From Balneolaceae bacterium (lineage in GTDB: Bacteria > Bacteroidota > Rhodothermia > Balneolales > Balneolaceae): a stretch of 38,144 bases of DNA. The notes below the pieces were generated by a model. That model did no database searches and was not told the DNA's origin. It worked only from the letters and a program-made list of their open reading frames with translations. The DNA lies in contig JAFIFA010000021.1 in assembly GCA_020832225.1 (NCBI GenBank), positions 1-38,144 of the forward strand, written 5' to 3'. Positions 24,975 through 33,817 of the stretch are shown here, one piece after another; within the stretch, counting starts at the first letter, position 1, and each line of letters starts with the position of its first letter. The translations under genes were made by a program, and so were the position numbers.

Positions 24975-27884
24975 ATGCAGATTCAGTTTGGCAAAGAACC
25001 GTTTTCATCCCGCCACATCGGACCGGACGCAGAGCAGATTTCAGAGATGCTCCGGGTTAGTGATGCGGGCTCCCTGGAACAGCTTATCAGCGAGACGATA
25101 CCCGCAGGTATCCGTCTGGAAAAACCGCTCAACCTTCCGGATGCACTCAGCGAGCAGGACTACCTCGATAACATCCGGGCAATCGCTTCAAAGAATAAAA
25201 TTTTCCGCTCATTCATAGGAATGGGCTACTACGGTACTGTCACTCCCAATGTGATTCTCCGGAATGTGCTGGAGAATCCGGGCTGGTATACGGCCTACAC
25301 GCCATATCAGGCGGAGATCGCCCAGGGACGCCTCGAAGCTCTGATCAATTTCCAAACAATGGTATCAGACCTTACCGGTATGGAGCTTGCAAATGCTTCC
25401 CTATTAGATGAGGGAACGGCTGCCGCTGAGGCCGCATCGATGCTCTATGGCCAACGCAAAGGGAAGAAACGTAAGAGCGCTGAGACCTTTTTTGTTTCTG
25501 ATCGCTGCCATCCACAGACGCTCTCCGTTCTGAGAAACCGTCTTGAACCGGTTGGCATTGATCTGAAGACAGGAAATCCGGAAGAGGTGGACGTTACCGA
25601 TCCAAATCTTTTTGGCATTTTACTGCAGTACCCTGAAACCGACGGCACGGTTCGTGATCTCACCTCACTGATTGAAGCTGCCCATGAGAACGATGTCTAT
25701 GTGGCTGTAGCCGCTGATCTGATGGCGCTTGCGCTCCTCACCCCTCCCGGCGAGATGGGAGCCGATGTGGTTGTCGGTTCAACTCAACGCTTTGGCGTAC
25801 CGATGGGCTATGGCGGACCACACGCCGCCTATTTTGCAACCCGTGATAAGTTCAAACGACAAATTCCGGGCCGCATCATTGGTGTAACCCAGGATACTGA
25901 GGGTAACGCAGCACACCGAATGGCACTTCAGACCCGCGAACAGCATATCCGCAGGGAAAAAGCCACTTCCAACATCTGTACTGCACAGGTCCTTCTGGCC
26001 GTTATTGCCGGATTCTACGCCGTCTACCACGGGCCTCAGGGCATCAAACGGATTGCCTCCAAAATTCACGGGTTAACAAAGCTCACCGCAGCAGGACTCA
26101 AAAAGCTTGGGTTCTCCGTTCGCAATGAACAGTTTTTCGATACCATCACTATCGACGGGCTCGATGTAGAGACCGTTGAAGCGATTCGTACCGAAGCGTT
26201 CCGCAACAAGGTCAATTTCCGATATAAAGGCAATTCAATTGGCATCTCCTTTGATGAGGCGAAGCACCTCGAGGATGCTGAATTGGTTCTCGATATCTTC
26301 GCTTCAGCGATCGACACCGCCTCTGACTATAATGTGCGCAAGGCATCTGAAGCGGTAACCGTCGACTACCCGCAGGGACTGGCACGAAAATCGGAGTTCA
26401 TGGGCCATCCGGTTTTCAATCAGTACCACTCCGAGCATGAGATGCTTCGCTACCTGAAGCAGCTTGAGAACCGCGATCTGGACCTCACTCACTCCATGAT
26501 TGCACTCGGCTCCTGCACAATGAAGCTGAATGCAACGGCCGAGATGATTCCGCTCACGCTTCCCGAATTTGGAAATATCCACCCCTTTGTTCCTGAAGAG
26601 CAGGCAGAAGGGTACCATCAGCTGTTTGATGAACTCGGAGAGTGGCTTGCCGAAATCACAGGATTTGAGAAGGTCTCACTTCAGCCAAACTCAGGAGCTC
26701 AGGGTGAATATGCAGGATTGATGACAATCCGCGCCTATCACCTGGCCAATGGAGATAAACAACGTACCGTTACGATTGTGCCATCATCCGCACACGGAAC
26801 CAATCCGGCAAGTGCCGTGATGGCCGGAATGGATGTGGTTGTAACCAAGTGCGACGAGAACGGCAACATCGACCTGGTTGACCTTCGGGAGAAAGTTGAG
26901 AAGCACAGCGACCGGCTTGCTGCACTTATGGTAACCTACCCATCAACCCACGGGGTTTTTGAAGAGGATATCCGTGAGATCTGTGAAGTGATTCACAATC
27001 ATGGAGGCCTCGTCTACATGGATGGCGCCAACATGAATGCTCAGGTTGGGCTAACATCTCCTGCCAACATTGGCGCGGATGTATGCCACCTCAATCTCCA
27101 CAAAACATTCTGCATCCCACACGGCGGTGGCGGACCCGGTATGGGCCCTATCGGTGTGGTTGAAAAGCTGGTACCGTTTCTGCCCGGCCACGATATTGTG
27201 AAAACAGGCGGCGACCAGGCAATCGACGCCGTCGCTGCTGCCCCTTGGGGAAGCGCCAGCATTCTCACCATCTCACACGCTTACATCCGCATGATGGGCA
27301 GTGAAGGGCTCACCAAGGCAACGGAAGTCGCCATCCTCAACGCGAACTACCTGAAAGATCGCCTGAAGGATCACTTTCCTGTTCTCTATACCGGACGCGG
27401 TGGCCGCTCCGCACATGAGTTCATTATCGATATGCGCGGCTTTAAACAAAGCGCCGGTATCGAGGCAACCGATGTGGCCAAACGTTTGATGGACTACGGA
27501 TTCCATGCACCAACGATGTCGTTCCCGGTACCCGGCACGCTGATGATCGAGCCTACCGAGAGTGAATCGAAAGAGGAACTGGACCGGTTTGTTGATGCGA
27601 TGATCGCCATTCGTGAAGAGATCCGCGAGATCGAAAGCGGGTCGGCCGACCAGGAGAGCAACGTGCTGAAGCACGCTCCGCACACCATGCGTGTGGTTAT
27701 GGATGACAACTGGAACCGCCCCTATTCACGCGAAAAAGCGGCATTCCCGCTACCTCATCTGCGGTTCAACAAGTTTTGGCCCGCCGTAAGCCGCGTGGAC
27801 GACGCGTATGGCGATCGCAATCTGGTCTGTACCTGCCTGCCCCTGGAAGCCTACGCCGAAGGACAGGAACCGGCTCAGGCGTGA
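24975..27884 (+). CDS. gcvP: Glycine dehydrogenase (decarboxylating), P-protein of the glycine cleavage system
   Basis: PLP-dependent decarboxylation of glycine and transfer of the aminomethyl group to the H-protein lipoamide. At 969 residues this is the fused full-length form (N- and C-terminal halves, GcvPA+GcvPB). The N-terminus [17 protein letters not shown], the glycine-rich [31 protein letters not shown], and the PLP-Lys motif [21 protein letters not shown] near 705 are conserved; the C-terminus [18 protein letters not shown] is complete. The gcvT and gcvH genes are not in the window, so the system is dispersed. The leader was inspected for a glycine riboswitch and none was convincing. 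Ends in a strong terminator. Confidence 0.97.
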   Translation: MQIQFGKEPFSSRHIGPDAEQISEMLRVSDAGSLEQLISETIPAGIRLEKPLNLPDALSEQDYLDNIRAIASKNKIFRSFIGMGYYGTVTPNVILRNVLENPGWYTAYTPYQAEIAQGRLEALINFQTMVSDLTGMELANASLLDEGTAAAEAASMLYGQRKGKKRKSAETFFVSDRCHPQTLSVLRNRLEPVGIDLKTGNPEEVDVTDPNLFGILLQYPETDGTVRDLTSLIEAAHENDVYVAVAADLMALALLTPPGEMGADVVVGSTQRFGVPMGYGGPHAAYFATRDKFKRQIPGRIIGVTQDTEGNAAHRMALQTREQHIRREKATSNICTAQVLLAVIAGFYAVYHGPQGIKRIASKIHGLTKLTAAGLKKLGFSVRNEQFFDTITIDGLDVETVEAIRTEAFRNKVNFRYKGNSIGISFDEAKHLEDAELVLDIFASAIDTASDYNVRKASEAVTVDYPQGLARKSEFMGHPVFNQYHSEHEMLRYLKQLENRDLDLTHSMIALGSCTMKLNATAEMIPLTLPEFGNIHPFVPEEQAEGYHQLFDELGEWLAEITGFEKVSLQPNSGAQGEYAGLMTIRAYHLANGDKQRTVTIVPSSAHGTNPASAVMAGMDVVVTKCDENGNIDLVDLREKVEKHSDRLAALMVTYPSTHGVFEEDIREICEVIHNHGGLVYMDGANMNAQVGLTSPANIGADVCHLNLHKTFCIPHGGGGPGMGPIGVVEKLVPFLPGHDIVKTGGDQAIDAVAAAPWGSASILTISHAYIRMMGSEGLTKATEVAILNANYLKDRLKDHFPVLYTGRGGRSAHEFIIDMRGFKQSAGIEATDVAKRLMDYGFHAPTMSFPVPGTLMIEPTESESKEELDRFVDAMIAIREEIREIESGSADQESNVLKHAPHTMRVVMDDNWNRPYSREKAAFPLPHLRFNKFWPAVSRVDDAYGDRNLVCTCLPLEAYAEGQEPAQA

Positions 27885-27895
27885 TATTCTGAGTT

Positions 27896-27927
27896 AGCGC
27901 GGGGATGCAAAAATCCCTGCGCTTTTT
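27896..27927 (+). terminator. Terminator of gcvP
   Basis: Stem AGCGCGGGGAT / ATCCCTGCGCT with one mismatch and a 6-nt loop, then TTTTT. It lies 11 bases after the stop and abuts the inverted-repeat element starting at 27928. Confidence 0.88.
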
Positions 27928-28200
27928 GGACTCACCCCCTGTCCCCCTCTCTTCGCGCTTGCCTCGTTCGCTACACGCGAACTGGCAAACCCGAAAAGAG
28001 GGGGAACTTCACAACTGGATTTGTGCTAGTTTCGAAGATTTTGAATCGCCCAAAATTGACTTAAGGTGTCCCCGCCTTGCGCTACGCGCTTAGCGCAAAG
28101 CGTTAAGACCCATTATCTCACCAAGGAATCCACCTCTTTGCGAACGGAGTGAGCAGAAAGGGGGTCAGAGCCTGTCCCGAGACGTCGGGAGGGTGAGTCC
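27928..28200. repeat. Inverted-repeat-bounded intergenic element (273 bp)
   Basis: The element starts GGACTCACCC and ends with its exact complement GGGTGAGTCC. Inside are nested hairpins: CCCCCTCT (27943-27950) pairs with AGAGGGGG (27997-28004) around TTCGCG/CGCGAA; and TTGCGCTA (28077-28084) pairs perfectly with TAGCGCAA (28091-28098). Near the right end CCCGAGACGTCGGG is a short palindrome; a related TCGGGACGTCG occurs in the 8.6-kb repeat. No ORF of substance and no transposase, so it looks like a MITE or REP-like element or a structured transcript. Confidence 0.65.
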
Positions 28201-28449
28201 TTCCACAGATTTCATATTTTTGACAAAACAAAAGCCATCTACCTACGTATTATCACTGAATCTGCCCTGTTTTTAACATATTTTACAACCTGCCCCCTGT
28301 GTCTTTCCTCAGATTGTATACATTGAAGTGTATTCTTTTAAGTTTATCATCTTAAGGCTACCAATTACCCCCTTTTTCTTTTTAAAGAAAAACTAATTAC
28401 AGCTTTGCGAAATCGTCACTATTTTGATTTCGCACCAATCAACCAGGGT
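28201..28449. other. Intergenic region before the receiver gene
   Basis: AT-rich, no ORF with coding character and no RNA gene recognised. It must hold the promoter of the receiver gene, but no clear box was found. Confidence 0.4.
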
Positions 28450-28818
28450 ATGAAGAAAAAAGTAGTAATTGTTGAAGATGACCGTCTGCTCTCAATCGTC
28501 TTGAAGAAGATGGCAACCTCCATGAACTTTGAAGTTCTCGATACTTCACAGGGCGGGCAGGATGCTATTGAATCCGTGACCCGGAATAAACCGGATCTGA
28601 TCCTGATGGATATTCTTTTAGCCGATAACGTTACCGGAATAGAAGCGATGAAGAAGATTCGTGAAACGACCAACACGCCGGTTATCTATATCTCTGCCCT
28701 GAGCGATGAAAGTGTTCGTCGTGAAGCCACCGGAATCAGCAACTCATTTTATCTCACCAAGCCGGTGAATATGCATGAGCTCAAGTCTGCTATCGATGAT
28801 GTTCAGTTCGTAGCCTGA
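28450..28818 (+). CDS. Stand-alone response regulator receiver protein
   Basis: A 122-residue single receiver domain with no output domain. Start moved from the ORF-track TTG (28405) to ATG 28450, which gives the canonical MKKKVVIVEDDRLL. The acidic pair EDD is at 8-10, the phosphoacceptor Asp is in LILMDILLADN near 55, the conserved Ser/Thr in VIYISALSD near 83, and the Lys in YLTKPVN near 103. SD-like AGGG precedes the ATG. Such CheY/Spo0F-type proteins relay phosphate to other proteins; no histidine kinase lies in the window. Its 3' end overlaps the convergent YdbT-like gene by 16 bases. Confidence 0.93.
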   Translation: MKKKVVIVEDDRLLSIVLKKMATSMNFEVLDTSQGGQDAIESVTRNKPDLILMDILLADNVTGIEAMKKIRETTNTPVIYISALSDESVRREATGISNSFYLTKPVNMHELKSAIDDVQFVA

Positions 28819-30323
28819 CGGGGCCAGCCCGGCAGGGCAATCCACCTTACGTTCTCCTCTTGCTCTCTTAATAGTTCGTTCATGCTAACCCCTCCCTTCA
28901 GCTCTTTAACCAGCAGATAGGCTTCATCCAGATCAAGTTCACGAACCGTGAACGACTTTCCCTGATCTCCGGAAGCAACATGTACCTGAATGGTACATAG
29001 CCGCCGAAATCGCTGTATCCAGCTCTGGCTCAGGCTCACATCCTGCACACGGTTCTTTTTGATGTAGGCGGTAGTCTTTGAGAAGGCGCGGCTTCTCAGA
29101 ATCAGCAGGTCGCGCCCCCATGCCGCAGCAGCGTCTTTATATTTCAGCCAGCCCCAAACCAGTGAGAGGGCGGGCAGAATCCAAATCCAGTTATTGAGCT
29201 CAAGCAGCCAGTATAGACCCGCTGTAATAGTGGTCACAATAAATGCAGATCTGAATAGATATCGCCTCAGCGACCGTTTTGGCGGTCGAATCCCCTCCAT
29301 CTCCTTCGTATAATCGGGAAATACATCATCGAGCAGAGCCAGAATTTTTTTTCTATGAATTAGCGGAAAAAGCACGATAGACCCTGTCCCCTTCTCATCA
29401 CCATAGCCCGCACTCTCCAGATGAAGTGAAGCGTAGCCCAGCGGCTGCCGAATCATCCCCTCAGCTACATGTATCGCCTGAAGGCGGTTATAGGGCACCG
29501 TAATCCGCTTCTTCTCAAAGATACCGCGGCTGATCACCAGCTCCTTGTCGGTTATACGGAGCAAAAAGTCACCAAAGGAGAAGAGCGTACTGAAGAAAGA
29601 GAGCAGCCACGCAAAAATCACAAATATCAGTATTACAGAGATGATCAGCAGAACATCCGACTGTGACGGGAGCAGCCCAAACAGATACTCAAAAAGTTCA
29701 GACTGACTGATCACCGGTTCGATCTGTGAAAAGAGTGTGGCAAGAATTGAGAGCGCAATACCAAAGCTTCCCGATGTGGATGCTGCAATCAAAAGCTCCT
29801 TACCCGGAAGCGCAATCTCCTGTTTGAACTCCTGCTCCTGTTGTTCAATATCTCCGGCAACTCCCTCAACTTCACCATTGCCATTGCTATCCGAACTGTC
29901 TCGGAGCAATCTGTTGATCTCTTTCGCGCGCTCGAGCGTAACCGCCTCGATCGCTGCTTCCCTCGAGCTGGATCCTGCTGTCTGGATGTCGAGCTTTACC
30001 AGGCCAAACATCCGCTGAATAATACCGGAGGTGATATCGATCACCTGTATCCTGTCTTTGGTGAGATAGAGATTCTTCCTCACAAAGATTCCGCTTCGGA
30101 TGTGCAGCTCTCCTTCCTCAATTTTATAAAGAAATCGCCACCAGTTGGCAAGCCCCAGCACAAGCAAAAAACCAAAACCGCCACCAATAAACCAGAGAAG
30201 GTTGAACTCATCGGAGCTTGCGCCAACAAAGAGGAAAACCAAAATCGTGATCAGGTTTCCGCGTATCAGGCCTAAAGCGCGACTGATGGCAGCTACCGGA
30301 TGTTGTCGCTGAAATTCAGACAT
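28803..30323 (-). CDS. PH-domain membrane protein, YdbT-like (DUF304)
   Basis: A 506-residue membrane protein. I use ATG 30323 (MSEFQRQHPVAAISRALG); this overlaps the end of the upstream YdbS-like gene by eight bases (ATGTCTGA), a translational-coupling arrangement. Membrane segments are near 22-60, about 180-260 and 350-400. Bacterial PH (bPH2) repeats follow each: YKIEEGELHIRSGIFVRKNLYLTKDRIQVIDITSGIIQRMFGLVKLDIQTAG-type, then ITDKELVISRGIFEKKRITVPYNRLQAIHVAEG, then a third C-terminal one (LILRSRAFSKTTAYIKKNRVQDVSLSQSWIQR). Together with the upstream gene it matches the YdbS-YdbT pair of Bacillus, whose proteins are of uncertain membrane-stress function. No link to other genes here. Confidence 0.88.
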   Translation of the reverse strand: MSEFQRQHPVAAISRALGLIRGNLITILVFLFVGASSDEFNLLWFIGGGFGFLLVLGLANWWRFLYKIEEGELHIRSGIFVRKNLYLTKDRIQVIDITSGIIQRMFGLVKLDIQTAGSSSREAAIEAVTLERAKEINRLLRDSSDSNGNGEVEGVAGDIEQQEQEFKQEIALPGKELLIAASTSGSFGIALSILATLFSQIEPVISQSELFEYLFGLLPSQSDVLLIISVILIFVIFAWLLSFFSTLFSFGDFLLRITDKELVISRGIFEKKRITVPYNRLQAIHVAEGMIRQPLGYASLHLESAGYGDEKGTGSIVLFPLIHRKKILALLDDVFPDYTKEMEGIRPPKRSLRRYLFRSAFIVTTITAGLYWLLELNNWIWILPALSLVWGWLKYKDAAAAWGRDLLILRSRAFSKTTAYIKKNRVQDVSLSQSWIQRFRRLCTIQVHVASGDQGKSFTVRELDLDEAYLLVKELKGGVSMNELLREQEENVRWIALPGWPRQATN

Positions 30324-30795
30324 CTTCTTCCGCCAGTCTCGCGTAGGTTGAAATCTTATTGCGAACCCGATCTGCAATCACCTCATCAAGCGCGGGGATC
30401 TCATGCGTGGTAGCCGCGGTGCTGATGGTGACCGTTGCCAGTTTATACCATCGCAAGAAGGGGCCCTGTCTCGTATCTACGTGCTGAACCCGGCTCAGCG
30501 GTATGAGGGTTCGGGTATGAACCAGAACACCCCGTTTCAGGTCAATTTCGTTTGAGTCTACAGAGTAACGCCAGCGCTTCCAGCTCAGGTAGGGGAACAG
30601 CACGATGGAGAGCAGCCAGAGGATAAAGATGACGGTGGTCGATCCGGCCACAACCCAAAAATGAAATCCACTCATCCCGAAAACCCCGGTGTAGACCAGA
30701 GGTATTCCAAAAAAGAAGAGATTCCCGACTGCATTGCCGAGCTGCCACACTCGTATGGCGCGGGGTGTTAGCTTGTGAAAGGGTGTTTTTTTCAT
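30316..30795 (-). CDS. PH-domain membrane protein, YdbS-like (DUF304)
   Basis: A 159-residue protein with two membrane segments (about 25-42 and 48-68, FHFWVVAGSTTVIFILWLLSIVLF) followed by one bPH2 domain (YSVDSNEIDLKRGVLVHTRTLIPLSRVQHVDTRQGPFLRWYKLATVTISTA). The signature LIPLSRVQHVDTRQGPxxR is diagnostic of the YdbS family. It is the first gene of a two-gene unit with the YdbT-like protein and overlaps it by eight bases. The pair probably forms a membrane complex. The promoter should lie in the 181-base divergent region upstream. Confidence 0.9.
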   Translation of the reverse strand: MKKTPFHKLTPRAIRVWQLGNAVGNLFFFGIPLVYTGVFGMSGFHFWVVAGSTTVIFILWLLSIVLFPYLSWKRWRYSVDSNEIDLKRGVLVHTRTLIPLSRVQHVDTRQGPFLRWYKLATVTISTAATTHEIPALDEVIADRVRNKISTYARLAEEDV

Positions 30796-30976
30796 GATGA
30801 AGATCTGCAGATGTTAAGCAGATAAAAGTACGTGAATGATCAGAGAAACGAAACGACATTACCATCTGTCGTCAGAACGGTTTCACAAGATAAAACAATC
30901 CTGCGCTTTCCTTTCTCTCCTCTTTTTAATTGATTGATAGTAACGGTCTTGTCAACGACATTCAAACAAACACGCT

Positions 30977-31462
30977 ATGCTGATTGGCCTCTGTTCCGAC
31001 TCCCACGATCATACTGAAAATATCGAAAAGGCTGTCTCCCTCTTCAAAGAGAAGAATGTGGAGATGGTGATTCACTCCGGTGACTACTGCAGCCCCTTCA
31101 CCATTCCGCTCTATAAAGGTCTGCCTCTTCACGGCATATTCGGAAATAACGATGGTGACCGCTACATGCTTATGAAAAAGTTTGATGAGATTGGCGCCAC
31201 GCTCCACGGAGACTACTACAGTTTTGACGTGGACAGACTCAAAATAGCCGTCTATCACGGAACTTACTCTGAAATTACGGAGGGACTGGAGCAGCACAAC
31301 CGTATCAACGTGGTCATCTCCGGACACACCCATGAGGGTGGGGTCAATATGATTGAGAACACCATCTCCATCAATCCGGGCAGCGTCCGTGGGTTTGAAC
31401 AGGATGCCATGGTCGCTTTTTTCGACAGTGAGTCGAGGAAGGTCAATTTCGTTGAGCTCTGA
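30977..31462 (+). CDS. YfcE-like metallophosphoesterase
   Basis: A 161-residue calcineurin-like phosphoesterase using two divalent metal ions. Metal-ligand motifs are in order: CSDSHDH (D8, H10), HSGDY (D near 35), GNNDGD (N near 58), YHGTYSE (H near 94) and SGHTHEGG (H near 116). The short length and the motif pattern match the YfcE/MJ0936 group, which hydrolyses phosphodiesters; the physiological substrate is unknown. It stands alone between a divergent membrane-protein pair and a convergent dehydrogenase, with a shared terminator region downstream. Confidence 0.92.
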   Translation: MLIGLCSDSHDHTENIEKAVSLFKEKNVEMVIHSGDYCSPFTIPLYKGLPLHGIFGNNDGDRYMLMKKFDEIGATLHGDYYSFDVDRLKIAVYHGTYSEITEGLEQHNRINVVISGHTHEGGVNMIENTISINPGSVRGFEQDAMVAFFDSESRKVNFVEL

Positions 31463-31473
31463 CCTGACTACAT

Positions 31474-31524
31474 AAAAAAACCCGCAAGCAAACAGGCCTC
31501 ATATCAGACCATTTGCCGCGGGTT
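31474..31524 (-). terminator. Terminator of the isocitrate dehydrogenase transcript (possibly bidirectional)
   Basis: On the minus strand AAACCCGCGGCAAA pairs imperfectly with TTTGCTTGCGGGTTT and ends in TTTTTTT. The plus-strand side has only a GGGTTTAATTT tail, so plus-strand termination of the phosphoesterase gene is weaker but possible. Confidence 0.8.
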
Positions 31525-31551
31525 TAATTTCCAATCGAGAAGATCTTCCAG

Positions 31552-32562
31552 TTAATCTTTCAGGATGTTACAGATAGCATCGGTGTAGGTTTGGGTGGTT
31601 CCCTCACCTCCGATATCTTTTGTGCAATCCTCCTTGTGGTCCTGCAGTACAGTATAGACCGCTGCACGAATCTTTTCAGCTAGCTTCGGCTGATCCAGAT
31701 ACTCAAGCATCATCAGCGCAGAAAAAAGAAGCGCTGTTGGGTTGGCAAGCCCTTTTCCGGCAATATCGGGAGCTGATCCATGAACTGCCTCAAACATCGC
31801 GGCATCATCGCCGATATTGGCTGCGCCGGTCACACCAAGTCCTCCAACCAGGCCGGAGGCGAGGTCAGACAGGATATCCCCAAAAAGGTTCGTAGTAACA
31901 ATCACATCAAACTGCTGAGGTTTCAGAACCATCTGCATCGCCATGTTGTCGACAATCAGGTCTTCAAACTCAATTTCCGGGTAGTTTACTGCGATCTCTT
32001 TACCAATCTTCAGAAAGAGTCCCGTTGTTAGCTTCAGGATGTTCGCTTTGTGAACCAGGGTCACCTTTTTGCGACCGTGTTTCTTGGCGTACTCAAACGC
32101 AGCGGTAATAATTTTCTCACTGGCATCGCGAGTCACAACAGCGATACTCTCTGCATGCTTCTCCTCCTTATCTACCCAGTGCTCTTTTCCAATGTAGAGT
32201 CCCTGTGTGTTTTCGCGGAACAGCACAATATCAACTCCTCGAAACGGGCTGTCTATATTTGGAAGTGACCGTGCCGGACGAATATTACTATAGAGGTTAA
32301 ACTGTTGCCTTAATGCTACGTTAATTGATCTGAACCCCGCTCCAACCGGAGTGGTTAGTGGGCCTTTAAGAGCGATACGGTGTTTTTTAATTGCTTCAAT
32401 TGTCTCTTCGGGAAGAGGTGTCCCAAGTTCATTGTTAGCCCCTTCTCCCGCCTTACATTCGACCCAATTGATATCCGCTCCCGCGGTGTCCAATATTGTG
32501 GTTACTGATTTGGTAATCTCTTTTCCAATCCCATCTCCGGGGATCAATACAATGTTATGCAT
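31552..32562 (-). CDS. NAD-type isocitrate/isopropylmalate dehydrogenase family protein (likely isocitrate dehydrogenase)
   Basis: A 336-residue beta-decarboxylating dehydrogenase. I start at ATG 32562 ([19 protein letters not shown]), the standard N-terminus; the ORF-track extension overlaps the tsaD gap and is basic. Substrate/metal motifs are [55 protein letters not shown] and [20 protein letters not shown]. The Asn in [10 protein letters not shown] and the NIRP motif, plus the lack of leuC/leuD neighbours, favour NAD-dependent isocitrate dehydrogenase of the TCA cycle over LeuB, but homoisocitrate- or isopropylmalate-type activity cannot be excluded. It lies 43 bases downstream of tsaD on the same strand, so it is probably co-transcribed. 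Own terminator downstream. Confidence 0.88.
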   Translation of the reverse strand: MHNIVLIPGDGIGKEITKSVTTILDTAGADINWVECKAGEGANNELGTPLPEETIEAIKKHRIALKGPLTTPVGAGFRSINVALRQQFNLYSNIRPARSLPNIDSPFRGVDIVLFRENTQGLYIGKEHWVDKEEKHAESIAVVTRDASEKIITAAFEYAKKHGRKKVTLVHKANILKLTTGLFLKIGKEIAVNYPEIEFEDLIVDNMAMQMVLKPQQFDVIVTTNLFGDILSDLASGLVGGLGVTGAANIGDDAAMFEAVHGSAPDIAGKGLANPTALLFSALMMLEYLDQPKLAEKIRAAVYTVLQDHKEDCTKDIGGEGTTQTYTDAICNILKD

Positions 32563-32605
32563 GACATTTTTTGATTTATAGTAATTTTGCCTGAAGATAG
32601 GGATT

Positions 32606-33649
32606 TTACGCTTTCTTTGTAGCGCCTGAGGCAATATTCTGAACTCTCGCAAAGGGTTTCAGATTCAGATCGCCGAACTCCCCCTCTCTCGCTTTTAGTG
32701 CTCCCGTTATCGCTATCATCGCAGCGTTATCTGTGCAGTACTGCATGGACGGAATCATTAAATTCACCCCGATCTCCCCGGCCAGTGCCGATGCTTTCTC
32801 TCGTAGCATGGAGTTTGCAGAAACACCACCTGCAAGCATCAGATGCTCTGTTTTTCGTTTTTTGACCGATCGCTTCAGCTTTGCAATCAACACATCCGTA
32901 ATAGCCGCCGAAACACTGGCGCAGATGTCGTTCAGGTTCCGGGCAACAAACTCCTCACCCTTCTCCTGAGTGTAGTAGAGCACGCTGGTTTTAAGACCCG
33001 AGAAGCTGAAATCGAGTCCTTTTCGGATCATCGATCGCGGAAAGTCATGAAACGAAGGATCACCGCTTTTTGAGAGCTTGTCCATCTCCGGTCCGGCAGG
33101 ATATGGCAGGCCCAGAATTTTTCCGATTTTGTCGAACGCCTCACCGGCTGCATCGTCACGCGTATCACCCAATACTTCGTGATCAAACGGTTGTTTGACG
33201 TGAACCAGACGGGTGTGTCCACCTGAGACGATCAGCCCGGTAAAGGGATAGACCACCTCATGTTCAATAAAGTTGGCGTAGAGATGGGCGTCGATATGAT
33301 TCACGCCGATCAGCGGCTTGTTGTAGGAGATTGCGAGTCCCTTGGCGAAGCTGAGTCCCACCAGAAGTGACCCCATCAGGCCGGGCCCCTGCGCCACCGC
33401 AATAGCATCCAGATCTTCGGTCTGTTTCCCACTTTCATCCAGTGCCTGAGCCACGGTTTTCCAGATCGTCTTGTGGTGTGCTCTGGACGCCAGCTCCGGT
33501 ACAACACCCCCAAACTGCTCATGAATTGCCTGTGAGGCGATCACATTGGAAAGTATCTCGCCATCAGCCCATACCGATGCGGCGGTTTCATCACATGAGG
33601 ACTCTATTCCCAGTACAGTTTCTATGTTTTTGAATTTCTCTGCGTCCAT
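32606..33649 (-). CDS. tsaD: tRNA N6-threonylcarbamoyladenosine transferase
   Basis: Transfers threonylcarbamoyl to A37 of ANN-decoding tRNAs, with TsaB/TsaE. I use ATG 33649 (347 residues); the ORF-track start is a GTG ten codons earlier. Motifs: TVLGIESSCDETAASVW, the metal-binding HxxxH as NHIDAHLYANF near 115, VSGGHTRLVHV, AAGEAFDKIGKILGLPYPAGPEMD, LAGGVSANSMLR and the final metal Asp in YCTDNAAMIAI. All catalytic features are intact. The downstream isocitrate dehydrogenase appears to share its transcript. No partner tsaB/tsaE genes are in the window. Confidence 0.96.
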   Translation of the reverse strand: MDAEKFKNIETVLGIESSCDETAASVWADGEILSNVIASQAIHEQFGGVVPELASRAHHKTIWKTVAQALDESGKQTEDLDAIAVAQGPGLMGSLLVGLSFAKGLAISYNKPLIGVNHIDAHLYANFIEHEVVYPFTGLIVSGGHTRLVHVKQPFDHEVLGDTRDDAAGEAFDKIGKILGLPYPAGPEMDKLSKSGDPSFHDFPRSMIRKGLDFSFSGLKTSVLYYTQEKGEEFVARNLNDICASVSAAITDVLIAKLKRSVKKRKTEHLMLAGGVSANSMLREKASALAGEIGVNLMIPSMQYCTDNAAMIAITGALKAREGEFGDLNLKPFARVQNIASGATKKA

Positions 33650-33753
33650 GGCCACTCTAAACCTGTCGATCCATTTCACTGCTGAACTTAAATCAGGTGA
33701 GGCGCAAAGATAAGCTCTTTCCGGCAGATCAGCGAATTTGCTTCATCAGACAT

Positions 33754-33790
33754 AAAAAAGAGAGCCCCCCGGAATTCACCGGGAGGCTCG
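33754..33790 (-). terminator. Terminator of the htrA-like gene
   Basis: On the minus strand GAGCCTCCCGGTG pairs with CCGGGGGGCTCTC, with mismatches, and runs into TTTTTT. It lies 28 bases after the protease stop. Confidence 0.85.
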
Positions 33791-33817
33791 CAACCTTAAC
33801 CATTAACTTATATTGAC

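Noticed and set aside
24895-25218. 107-aa plus-strand ORF overlapping the gcvP start
   Set aside because: Out of frame with gcvP, whose N-terminus matches the family; the extra ORF has no coding features.
28077-28098. tRNA-like hairpin in the 27.9-kb element
   Set aside because: A perfect 8-bp stem with 6-nt loop, but no D/T arms, acceptor stem or CCA; part of the repeat.
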